64,000 bases of DNA, from NCBI RefSeq assembly GCF_051209875.1, contig NZ_JBNTQY010000001.1, positions 3,410,001 through 3,474,000 of the forward strand, read 5' to 3'. The translations under genes were made by a program, and so were the position numbers. The notes under the pieces are model-generated. The model was not told where the DNA came from, did no database searches, and saw only the letters and a program-made list of their open reading frames with translations. Position 1 is the stretch's first letter, and every line of letters begins with the position of its first letter. Of the stretch, positions 8,637 through 16,554 are shown in pieces. Source of the stretch: Emticicia sp051209875. GTDB lineage: Bacteria; Bacteroidota; Bacteroidia; Cytophagales; Spirosomataceae.

Positions 8637-9119
8637 ATGGAACCAAGATTCTTATTTCCGCATCGTTACAAACTCATTGGATGGTTTATTGCACTTCCGT
8701 CACTTGTTTTAGGTTTATTTGTTCTTTTCGATGATTTTCATTTTGATTTTCTTACTATTAAAATTCCTTTTAGCTATTTATTTGCCGATGAGTTTTTGAC
8801 CTCAGATGATAGAGGAAATAAATTTTCAGTTTTTAACTTTACTGATGAAGTGGCAACAATCGGGTCAATTGTCGGTCTAATGATTATTGCTTTTGCCAAA
8901 GTGAAATTTGAAGATGAATTTGTTTCTAAAATTAGATTAGAGTCATTACAATGGGCTATTTATCTTAATTTTGGGCTTTTAATAATCGCTACGATTTTTA
9001 TTCATGGCATGTCATATTATAGTATTATTGTCTATAATATGTTTACCCCATTAATATTTTTTGTGATTAGGTTTCATTATATACTTTTCATTAAAAACAA
9101 CGAACCGACAAAACCATGA
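8637..9119 (+). CDS. Four-helix inner-membrane protein of unknown function, paired with an HTH regulator
   Basis: A 160-residue integral membrane protein with four predicted membrane segments (around residues 14-30, 70-86, 103-122 and 128-152). A soluble loop between the first two carries charged residues (DRGNKF). It overlaps the next gene by four bases (ATGA at 9116-9119), so the two are translationally coupled. Pairs of a DUF2975-like membrane protein and a YozG-like HTH are widespread, and this fits that layout, but I cannot assign the family from sequence alone. Its function is unknown; a membrane signal relay to the regulator is possible. Confidence 0.7.
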   Translation: MEPRFLFPHRYKLIGWFIALPSLVLGLFVLFDDFHFDFLTIKIPFSYLFADEFLTSDDRGNKFSVFNFTDEVATIGSIVGLMIIAFAKVKFEDEFVSKIRLESLQWAIYLNFGLLIIATIFIHGMSYYSIIVYNMFTPLIFFVIRFHYILFIKNNEPTKP

Positions 9120-9316
9120 AAAATAGAATCAGAATCGAACGTGCCATATTAGACATTACTCAAGCTGATTTGGCTGAGCGTATCAATGTGAGCCGACAAA
9201 CAATCAATGCAATAGAAAGCAACAAATATGTTCCTTCAGCAGTTTTAGCAATGAAGATCGCACGGCTATTTGGGAAGTCTGTTGAAGAAGTTTTTGAGTT
9301 AGATGACAACGATTAA
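9116..9316 (+). CDS. Small Xre/Cro-family HTH transcriptional regulator
   Basis: A 66-residue DNA-binding protein that is almost entirely one helix-turn-helix domain. The signature is ITQADLAERINVSRQTINAI, then ESNKYVPSAVLAMKIARLFG and the tail VEEVFELDD. This is the compact YozG-like form. It is coupled to the membrane protein before it and probably binds the AGTAAA palindromes upstream of the pair. The target genes beyond its own promoter are not evident. Confidence 0.9.
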   Translation: MKNRIRIERAILDITQADLAERINVSRQTINAIESNKYVPSAVLAMKIARLFGKSVEEVFELDDND

Positions 9317-9410
9317 GCCATTATCTTCGTTATAATAAAAGGGATTCTTTAATTTTTGTTTTGAATCGTTGCTTAATTTCCTAAATTTGACTCTAAGAAA
9401 TAGAAATGTA

Positions 9411-10688
9411 ATGAAAAAAGTATTTTTTTACAGTTTTTTGGTCATTCTTGCCTCTTGTGTAAGCAATAAAAAAATCCAAAAAGCCCAACGTGAAATAGCA
9501 AAAAGTACAACACCACCACCACAAGTTGTTGCAAAGCCTACGGTTGTTGCCATCAAAAGTCGTTTTTTATTGAAAGATTCTACAATAGTTCGTGTCTTTT
9601 TGGAATTAGATATTGAAAATCTTAAACCAGAAAAAGCTTTGACTCAATTGCAAGAATATTTTCGATTTAGTTGGCTTTTGCAACCAGACTATGGTGTTAG
9701 AGACCGAATTGCTTCGGGAAAAGTCGATATTTCAAGTCAAAATGCAATATTAAATGAAGGTAAAATATTGTTAAATTTTGAGATTCCTCGGCCCAAAAAT
9801 ATGCCAAAAGGTTTGTTATTGACCGAGATTTTTGATGTTGAAACCAGCAAAAAATCAAACAATGATTTGATTATTGATTTCAATGGTCAGCGTTTAAACG
9901 ATAGATTTGGCGTCTTTGTCAAAGATTTTTCGATGCCTACTTTCAAAAACTATATTAGTAAAAAAGATACATTTCAAATAAGAAGTGTCATTCCGCAGCC
10001 TAAGGAATTATTTTTAATCAGATATAATAATGAATTTGAAGCAGCTCAATCGCCAATGGCTACGAGTATACGCCCCGCCATCAAAAGTTTAGAGACAAAG
10101 GAAATTATTAAAATTAAAACAAATTCACCCATTTTTCTTCCGAATGAAGGCTTATACTTAGCGGTGGAAGATACAAATGCAACTAAAAATGGTTTTGGTT
10201 TTTTAATTGTTGATGATCGTTTTCCTCGATTTACTCGTCCTGAAAAATTAACAAAACCTTTGATTTATATCAGTAGTAGCCAAGAAACAAAAGCTGTTAA
10301 TGACAATAAAGATGCAAAACAAGCATTGGATCGCTACTTTTTGACCATTACTGGTGGAAATCAGATGATTTCAAAGAAAATTATTAAAACTTATTACCAC
10401 CGCATTGAAGATGCCAATCGTCTTTTTACGACTTATAAAGAAGGTTGGAAAACAGATAAGGGAATGGTTTACATAGTGTTGGGGCCACCAAATAAAGTGC
10501 AACGTAGTCGGGATCGTGAAGTATGGATGTATGCACAAAGTCAAAATTTTTCAGAAATAATCTTTACATTTAATAGAAAACCAAACCAATTTACGGAAAA
10601 CTATTATGAACTGGTTCGTTACCCCGAATATCAGGCATATTGGTATCCGTTTGTAGAAGCATGGAGAACAGGAAACGTAGTGGAATAA
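9411..10688 (+). CDS. GWxTD domain lipoprotein
   Basis: A 425-residue lipoprotein restricted, as far as I know, to Bacteroidota and relatives. The ATG at 9411 begins a lipoprotein signal with lipobox LASC (Cys at residue 13: MKKVFFYSFLVILASC by eye gives Cys 16). The middle region has beta-sandwich character. The C-terminus carries the defining motif EGWKTDKGMVYIVLGPPNKV followed by REVWMYAQS. The molecular role is unknown; an envelope location is inferred. The last 28 bases overlap the start of rlmB, so the two are likely co-transcribed. Confidence 0.85.
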   Translation: MKKVFFYSFLVILASCVSNKKIQKAQREIAKSTTPPPQVVAKPTVVAIKSRFLLKDSTIVRVFLELDIENLKPEKALTQLQEYFRFSWLLQPDYGVRDRIASGKVDISSQNAILNEGKILLNFEIPRPKNMPKGLLLTEIFDVETSKKSNNDLIIDFNGQRLNDRFGVFVKDFSMPTFKNYISKKDTFQIRSVIPQPKELFLIRYNNEFEAAQSPMATSIRPAIKSLETKEIIKIKTNSPIFLPNEGLYLAVEDTNATKNGFGFLIVDDRFPRFTRPEKLTKPLIYISSSQETKAVNDNKDAKQALDRYFLTITGGNQMISKKIIKTYYHRIEDANRLFTTYKEGWKTDKGMVYIVLGPPNKVQRSRDREVWMYAQSQNFSEIIFTFNRKPNQFTENYYELVRYPEYQAYWYPFVEAWRTGNVVE

Positions 10689-11518
10689 ATAATCGCTCAT
10701 CTGAAGGTGGCTATAGAAAGTCAGAAGGTGATAAAGAAGGCGGATTTAAGAAAAAATATTTTGCCAAACCATTGCCGCCAGGCTATGAAAAACCTTCAAA
10801 ACCAGATATTGTATTTGGTGTACAATCTGTTTTGGAAACCCTTAAAGGCACAAAAGAAATTGAAAAAATATTACTTCAAAGAGAATTCGGTCATGTAGAA
10901 GTCGAAAAACTGGCTCGTGAGCGAGATATTCCAGTGCAAAGAGTACCTCTTGAGAAACTCAATCGTGTAACGATGAAAGTGCATCAAGGAGTAATAGCCT
11001 TTGTTTCGGCAGTCAATTATGCAAAAATCTCAAATGTCGTTGCCGATGTTTTTGAAAAAGGAGAAGTACCTTTGATATTAGTATTAGACAGAATCACCGA
11101 CGTCCGTAATTTTGGTGCAATTGCTCGTACTGCCGAATGTGCAGGTGTCAATGCGATTGTTGTAGCGGCTCGTGGTGCAGCCCAAATCAATGCCGATGCG
11201 ATGAAAACTTCTTCTGGTGCATTGAATCACTTACCCGTTTGTCGTGAAAATAGCCTCTGGCAAGTTATTTCAGAATTACAACAGTCTGGTATTCAGATAG
11301 TTGCATGTACAGAAAAAGCAACAGAAGAACTTTACAGTATTGATTTCAGCTTACCAACAGCTATTTTGATGGGTTCGGAAGAAGATGGTATTTCTGAAAA
11401 CCTGCTCGAACAAGCAGATTTTGCAACTAAAATTCCAATGGTTGGTAAAATCGGTTCGTTAAACGTTTCAGTGGCCACAGGTGTAATTTTATATGAGGCC
11501 GTTAGACAGCGTTTATAA
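10661..11518 (+). CDS. rlmB: 23S rRNA (guanosine-2'-O-)-methyltransferase, TrmH/SPOUT family
   Basis: SPOUT-fold methyltransferase of 285 residues, expected to 2'-O-methylate G2251 (E. coli numbering) of 23S rRNA with S-adenosylmethionine. A basic low-complexity N-terminus is followed by a substrate-binding domain (about residues 45-120) starting DIVFGVQSVLETL. The knotted SPOUT domain has DRITDVRNFGAIARTAECAG, then MKTSSGALNHLPVCR, and ILMGSEEDGIS...IPMVGKIGSLNVSVATGV. An ATG at 10640 is also in frame, but the one at 10661 gives the more normal start and less overlap with the preceding gene. RlmB versus a related TrmH-group enzyme cannot be separated by eye with full certainty. Confidence 0.88.
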   Translation: MENRKRSGINNRSSEGGYRKSEGDKEGGFKKKYFAKPLPPGYEKPSKPDIVFGVQSVLETLKGTKEIEKILLQREFGHVEVEKLARERDIPVQRVPLEKLNRVTMKVHQGVIAFVSAVNYAKISNVVADVFEKGEVPLILVLDRITDVRNFGAIARTAECAGVNAIVVAARGAAQINADAMKTSSGALNHLPVCRENSLWQVISELQQSGIQIVACTEKATEELYSIDFSLPTAILMGSEEDGISENLLEQADFATKIPMVGKIGSLNVSVATGVILYEAVRQRL

Positions 11519-11550
11519 ATTTCCGAGCTTCGATTTATTTTCTAAAAAGC

Positions 11551-11856
11551 TTATAATTCGGAATTCAATTCCACTAAAAACTCTCTGATAGTCAACAACT
11601 TGGTTTTCAGAGAGTTCTTTTTTTTATTAAAATCAGTTTTGGTATTCAGCTTGCGATAAGCTCCTTTCAGTGTGAGGTTTCCTTTGGCTTTTTCATCAAT
11701 AATGGTACGTAATTTTTCAATGTCCTTCATCGTGATTTTCCTATCACGCCCATGACGAATAAAATTCAGCTTAAATTCCTTTTCATAATAACGAACAGTG
11801 TGGTCTTCTATACCCAAAATTTCTGCTGCTTCGGAAGTTTTATAATACAATTTCAT
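11551..11856 (-). CDS. Small MerR-family transcriptional regulator
   Basis: A 101-residue protein with an N-terminal winged HTH of MerR type (KTSEAAEILGIEDHTVRYYEKEF, then GRDRKITMKDIEKLRTI) and a short C-terminal helix. It lacks the long effector-binding region of metal- or drug-sensing MerR proteins. This compact form, placed near housekeeping genes, is common in Bacteroidota. The ATG at 11856 is chosen because the upstream in-frame stretch is repeat sequence. It may be transcribed after the LRR gene on the same strand. Confidence 0.85.
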   Translation of the reverse strand: MKLYYKTSEAAEILGIEDHTVRYYEKEFKLNFIRHGRDRKITMKDIEKLRTIIDEKAKGNLTLKGAYRKLNTKTDFNKKKNSLKTKLLTIREFLVELNSEL

Positions 11857-11873
11857 AAAAATATTAAGTAATT

Positions 11874-11938
11874 TGTGATTGAGTGATTGAGTGATTTTCA
11901 TTAAAATCATGTATAAAAAAATCACACATTCACTCAAT
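11874..11938. repeat. Intergenic repeat, AATCACACATTCA family (copy 1)
   Basis: Contains the tandem words GTGATTGAGTGATTGAG and, at 11919-11938, AAATCACACATTCACTCAAT. The last string recurs with one change at 25718-25737. The two ends are partly complementary and can form a hairpin. It sits between the LRR gene and the MerR gene. Confidence 0.55.
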
Positions 11939-11941
11939 ATT

Positions 11942-13360
11942 TTATCTTACCAAAACCTGTCTTTGTTCCAAATCTGCCACTAATTTAGAAACTTCTTTGC
12001 TTTTTTTATCAAAATTATAAAAATCATTGCCTCTAAAATATACTTTTTGCAATTTTTTCAAAGCAAGTAATTTTTCAGGAACTTCCTCAACTTTGTTATT
12101 TGTAATATCAAATTCTTCTAAATCCTTTAATTCATATACTTGTTCGGGAAAAACTTTGAAAAGATTATAACCTAAGTCAAGTAATTTCAAATTTGGTAAA
12201 TTTGGCAACGAATTCAAACGATTATGATGGGCATAAAGAATTTGTAATTTAGGCATTTGAGCCATTTCATCAGGTAAATTCCAAAGTTGGTTATTTGACA
12301 AAGCCAATGTTTTTAGATTCGCTAATTTACAAACCTCTTTTGGTAAAAATTGTAAATTATTATGATACAAATCCAATTCTTCTAAATTTTGTAATTTCCC
12401 AATTGATTTTGGTAAATTACCGCTTTGAACATTATATAAATTAAGTGCTTTCAAATTTGTCATTCGCCTAAAATCTCTGTCTGCAAACTCAATTCGGTTA
12501 TTTCCAAGAAACAAAATTTCTAATCTACGATTCTTTTTTAAAGATTTAGGTATTTTGGTCATGCTTGTATATTGCAGATTCAAATCCTTTAAATGTTTGT
12601 TTCTTTTGAATTTAAAATGCTCATAATCAATATAATTTCCACTTAAACTCAAAAACTTCAATTTTTTCAATTGCCAAATTTCACTTGGCACTTTTTCAAT
12701 ATAATTATCCGACAAATCTAACTTTTCTAAATTTTTAAATTTAAAAACTACTTGAGGAAAATTTTCAAGATATAACTTATTCAGCATCAATGATTTAACC
12801 GTATCAGGTTTGTCGCAATTTTCTGCAACTTCAATTGTTGAAATATACTTTTTACTGATTTTTCTTGGCGGATTACCTAAATTTATATTAGTCAATAAGT
12901 TAAATTTCTGATTGATTTTATAAGGTAATTGATAATTCTTGCAAAACTCTTCAGAAATTTCAATCAATTTACTTTCTTGATCTGGACTCAAACTATCTGA
13001 GAGATATTTATTTTGAGTACCATTTTGAAATCCGTAAACAAAAAAATCAATGCCTCCATCTGCATTAAACAAAAGTTGGATAGGAACAAAATGGTTAACT
13101 TTATATTCAAATTCATTAAATCTTACATTTTTACTTCGGGCAAATTTGAGAAAATCATATATCAATCTTACTTTTTCAACATCATAAAGATTCAGTGGAG
13201 CTTTCGTATCTTCTAATTTGATTAGCCCTAAAGTTGGATAACTATGCTTGGATTCTTTTATACTCATTACTTTTTCTTCAAACTCTTTGGATGAGTAAAC
13301 TTTCTGTTGCCCAAACGAAGTAAAAGATACAAAAACCAAAAGAAATAATAGATTTTTCAT
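11942..13360 (-). CDS. Secreted leucine-rich-repeat protein
   Basis: A 472-residue protein with a signal peptide (MKNLLFLLVFVSFTSFG|QQ), an N-terminal region of about 190 residues of no recognised family, and then about eleven leucine-rich repeats. The repeats have the pattern L-x-x-L-x-L-x-x-N-x-L/I-x-x-L/I-P-x-x-I/L (for example NLEELDLYHNNLQFLPKEV), the 'SDS22/typical bacterial' 23-residue kind. Such proteins bind other proteins; the partner is unknown. There is no lipobox or sorting domain. A short hairpin and the AATCACACATTCA repeat lie downstream. Confidence 0.85.
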   Translation of the reverse strand: MKNLLFLLVFVSFTSFGQQKVYSSKEFEEKVMSIKESKHSYPTLGLIKLEDTKAPLNLYDVEKVRLIYDFLKFARSKNVRFNEFEYKVNHFVPIQLLFNADGGIDFFVYGFQNGTQNKYLSDSLSPDQESKLIEISEEFCKNYQLPYKINQKFNLLTNINLGNPPRKISKKYISTIEVAENCDKPDTVKSLMLNKLYLENFPQVVFKFKNLEKLDLSDNYIEKVPSEIWQLKKLKFLSLSGNYIDYEHFKFKRNKHLKDLNLQYTSMTKIPKSLKKNRRLEILFLGNNRIEFADRDFRRMTNLKALNLYNVQSGNLPKSIGKLQNLEELDLYHNNLQFLPKEVCKLANLKTLALSNNQLWNLPDEMAQMPKLQILYAHHNRLNSLPNLPNLKLLDLGYNLFKVFPEQVYELKDLEEFDITNNKVEEVPEKLLALKKLQKVYFRGNDFYNFDKKSKEVSKLVADLEQRQVLVR

Positions 13361-13523
13361 AGTAGCAAAAGGTTTTGTTAATTAGCGTTACAAACATAAC
13401 TAATCTTTTAGTTAATTATTTTATTTTTTTCAAAATTTATTATTTCTATAAAAAACACCATTGGTAGTCTGCACGCATAATATTTTTGGTTATTTTTGTT
13501 TATTCTATTCAAACCTTACACAA

Positions 13524-14282
13524 ATGACATATCAAGACATTATTGTTGAGCGAAAAGAAGCGATTGCTATCATTTCGCTTAATCGCCCTGCTGCACTCAA
13601 TGCCCTAAGCCCAAATATGATAAGAGAGTTGAAAACGGCACTTTATGGACTTTCTCAAGATAATTCTTGCAAAGTTTTGCTTTTGAAAGGTGCTGGTCGA
13701 GCATTTTCAGCGGGTGTTGACTTGAAAGCAATGAATGAATCACTGGTAGGTGGACAATTTACAGCTGATGAGATTTTACAAGATGGTATTGAGATTGCTA
13801 AAATTTTACGAACCATGCCTCAACCAGCCATCGCTCTCGTGCATGGGCATTGCTACACAGGTGCAACAGAACTCATGATGTTTTTTGATTTGATCATCGC
13901 TGCTGAAGATGCCAAAATTGGTGATACTCATGCTAAATGGGGAATTTTACCAAAATGGGGAATGTCACAACGACTGCCCAGATTAGTCGGCATATTGAAA
14001 GCAAAAGAAATGTCATTTACTTGTAAACCCATCACAGGCAAAGAGGCTGAACGTATTGGTTTGGTCAATCGAGCTGTACCTTTGGAAGATTTGGAAAAAA
14101 CAGGTATGGAACTGGCAAATGAAATCCTCCAAAATTCAGCACAAACCATTGCAGCTTTCAAGCACTTATATAATGAAGGAATGAATACAACTTTGGCAGA
14201 AGGATTAAAAATTGAAAGTGATTTTTTGACTGATATAAACGACAGAACCGAGTTTTTGAGAGGCTTTGAAAAAAATAAGTAG
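13524..14282 (+). CDS. Enoyl-CoA hydratase/isomerase family protein
   Basis: A 252-residue crotonase-fold enzyme acting on CoA thioesters in the cytosol. The oxyanion-hole segments are FSAGVDLKAM and GHCYTGATELMMFFDLIIAAEDAKIGD, the latter with the conserved catalytic-region Glu. The C-terminal helices (EAERIGLVNRAVP) are normal. The exact substrate is not readable from sequence. The ATG at 13524 gives the expected N-terminus (MTYQDIIVERKEAIAIISLN); the upstream in-frame extension to 13461 does not match the family. It opens a same-strand series with HMG-CoA reductase, a hydrolase and a 4-hydroxybutyryl-CoA dehydratase homologue. Confidence 0.88.
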   Translation: MTYQDIIVERKEAIAIISLNRPAALNALSPNMIRELKTALYGLSQDNSCKVLLLKGAGRAFSAGVDLKAMNESLVGGQFTADEILQDGIEIAKILRTMPQPAIALVHGHCYTGATELMMFFDLIIAAEDAKIGDTHAKWGILPKWGMSQRLPRLVGILKAKEMSFTCKPITGKEAERIGLVNRAVPLEDLEKTGMELANEILQNSAQTIAAFKHLYNEGMNTTLAEGLKIESDFLTDINDRTEFLRGFEKNK

Positions 14283-14361
14283 TTGAGTGAAAAGTTATCA
14301 ATGAACAAGAATTTATTAAAATTGAAAATACCTTCAATTTTTCATTTTCAATTCAAACTCC

Positions 14362-15528
14362 ATGTCTAAAATTCCATTAAATAAAGCTGACAACTATTCA
14401 GATGATATTATTAAGGAACGCCAAAAATTTGTTGAAGAGCAAACAGGTGTTGACTTGAATCATCTCATAAATTTTTCATTTAATCCAAAGGTTTTACAAG
14501 GAAATATTGAAAACTTCATTGGTGTTGCACAAGTTCCTATTGGTTTAGCTGGACCCATTAGGGTATTGGGTGAATATGCTCAAGGTGATTTTTATATTCC
14601 AATGGCAACTACCGAAGGGACTTTGGTAGCAAGCTATAATCGAGGAATGAAGCTTTTAAGCGAGTCTGGCGGAGTCACTTGTACCGTTATGGATGATGCC
14701 ATGCAAAGAGCTCCACTATTTGTTTTTGAAAATGCTCGTTATTCAAGAAATTTTGGAAAGTGGATTGACAATAATTTTGGAGCAATCAAAGCAAAAGCCG
14801 AAGAAACTACTAACTCAGGGAAATTGTTAGATATTGAACAATATATAGTTGGGAAACTTCATTGGTTACGCTTTAACTTTACTACTGGAGATGCTGCTGG
14901 ACAAAATATGGTTACTAAAGCAACACACCGAGCGTGTCATTGGATGCTTGAACAAAATATTGAAGGATTGGAACATTTTTCGATGGCCGCCAATATGGAT
15001 ACTGATAAAAAGCATTCACACCTCAATACTCTCCAAACTCGTGGCAAAAGGGTAGTTGCTGAAGCAACAATTCCCAAACATTTACTTGAAAAAATCATGC
15101 ACACAACTGGCAATGCATTATTTAAACAGCGTCAATTGTCGAATATGGGTGCGATTTTATCCAATTCTTCCAATAATGGAGCTCATTCTGCCAATGGTCT
15201 AACAGCTATGTTTATCGCAACAGGTCAAGATGTAGCCAATATTGCCGAATCTTCGGCAGCAGTGACTTATAGTGAGTTGAAAGAAAATGGCGATTATTAT
15301 ATGTCTATCACTATTCCTTCGCTCATAATAGCAACTTATGGCGGTGGAACTGCCCTACCTACGCAACGAGAATGTTTAGAAATCTTGGGCTGTTTTGGTG
15401 CTGATAAAGTCTATAAATTAGCCGAAATAATGGCAGCAGTTGTATTGGCTGGGGAACTATCATTAGCCTCTGCCATCGTTGCAAATGAATGGGTCAGTAG
15501 CCATGAGGCATTGGGAAGAAACAGATAG
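14362..15528 (+). CDS. Hydroxymethylglutaryl-CoA reductase (class I-like)
   Basis: A 388-residue soluble oxidoreductase that interconverts HMG-CoA and mevalonate with NAD(P)H. The catalytic residues of the family are visible: Glu85 in MATTEGTLVAS, Lys in MDTDKKHSHLN, Asp in TGQDVANIAESS and the late His in EWVSSHEALGRN. The ENFIGVAQVPIGLAGP entry motif and the DKK loop look more like class I than class II. No membrane segments are present. No other mevalonate pathway gene is in the window, so its role (isoprenoid synthesis or use of HMG-CoA/mevalonate in catabolism) is open. It lies 79 bp after the enoyl-CoA hydratase gene. Confidence 0.88.
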   Translation: MSKIPLNKADNYSDDIIKERQKFVEEQTGVDLNHLINFSFNPKVLQGNIENFIGVAQVPIGLAGPIRVLGEYAQGDFYIPMATTEGTLVASYNRGMKLLSESGGVTCTVMDDAMQRAPLFVFENARYSRNFGKWIDNNFGAIKAKAEETTNSGKLLDIEQYIVGKLHWLRFNFTTGDAAGQNMVTKATHRACHWMLEQNIEGLEHFSMAANMDTDKKHSHLNTLQTRGKRVVAEATIPKHLLEKIMHTTGNALFKQRQLSNMGAILSNSSNNGAHSANGLTAMFIATGQDVANIAESSAAVTYSELKENGDYYMSITIPSLIIATYGGGTALPTQRECLEILGCFGADKVYKLAEIMAAVVLAGELSLASAIVANEWVSSHEALGRNR

Positions 15529-15639
15529 AATTAATGGTTAATGATGAGTTATTAATTATTATCAAGCAGTTGACTCATTATTTACATTATTAATTTTTCA
15601 TTGATTAAAGAAACTGCAAACTTATAAATCTTAAAAATA

Positions 15640-16554
15640 GTGTCTGATTTTGTTTATTCACAAGCTGGAAAAGCACCTGTCAATGGTATAGAAATTTATT
15701 ATGAAACTTTCGGTAATCCTCAAAATCCTGCGATATTACTAATCATGGGACTCGATGCCCAATGCCTTATGTTTGGTGAAATTTTTATTAAACCTTTGAT
15801 TTCGGCTGGTTTCTATGTTATTCGATTTGATAATCGAGATATTGGGCTTTCTACGTGGATGAATGAAACTTGGCATCGAAGCAAGCCCTATACACTCGAA
15901 GATATGGCAAAAGATAGTGTGGAATTATTAGATTATTTAAATATTTCGCAAGCACATATTTTAGGCGTTTCAATGGGTGGAATGATAGCACAAAATATAG
16001 CCATTCATTATTCTGAAAAAGTACTATCCCTTACTTCCATCATGTCGTCGGGTTATACTTTAAATCCTAAAATTGCTACTAATTTCAAGCTTCGTTTGGC
16101 TATGTCGGTTCTACCATTTTTTATTAAAAGATTTTATATAAAAAATAAATATACCGAACATAGGGTCACAGTCAATCACTATGTAGCTACTTATAAAATG
16201 CTAAGTGGCAAACGTTTTCCATTTAATGAACAATATTTCAGGACAATTTTTACCGAAAGTATAGATAAAAGAAAAGGACAAAATCCAAGAGCAAGATACC
16301 AGCAATTTTGTGCCATAGTAGCGTCTGGATCAAGGCTCAAAAAGCTACACCTCATCAAAGCACCAACTTTAGTAATACATGGTACAGCCGACCCGCTTGT
16401 AAATTATAAACACGCCGAAATTTATGCACCTCTCATTCCAAATGCAAGGTTATTGACCATAGAAGGAATGGGGCATGAATTATCAAAAGAAATTTTGGAT
16501 GATGTTTTACCACAAATAATCAGTCACGTAGAAAAACACAGAAGGAATGAATAG
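15640..16554 (+). CDS. Alpha/beta hydrolase
   Basis: A 304-residue alpha/beta-hydrolase-fold protein. The nucleophile elbow is GVSMGGM (Ser), the acid Asp is in IHGTADPLVNY, and the His is in EGMGHELSKE. The N-terminus (YYETFGNPQNPAILLIMGLD) and the cap between the elbow and acid resemble esterase or lactonase-like members. The start codon is GTG at 15640. It overlaps the next gene by 8 bp, so the two products are likely made together; a CoA-ester or ester substrate is possible but not shown. Confidence 0.82.
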   Translation: MSDFVYSQAGKAPVNGIEIYYETFGNPQNPAILLIMGLDAQCLMFGEIFIKPLISAGFYVIRFDNRDIGLSTWMNETWHRSKPYTLEDMAKDSVELLDYLNISQAHILGVSMGGMIAQNIAIHYSEKVLSLTSIMSSGYTLNPKIATNFKLRLAMSVLPFFIKRFYIKNKYTEHRVTVNHYVATYKMLSGKRFPFNEQYFRTIFTESIDKRKGQNPRARYQQFCAIVASGSRLKKLHLIKAPTLVIHGTADPLVNYKHAEIYAPLIPNARLLTIEGMGHELSKEILDDVLPQIISHVEKHRRNE

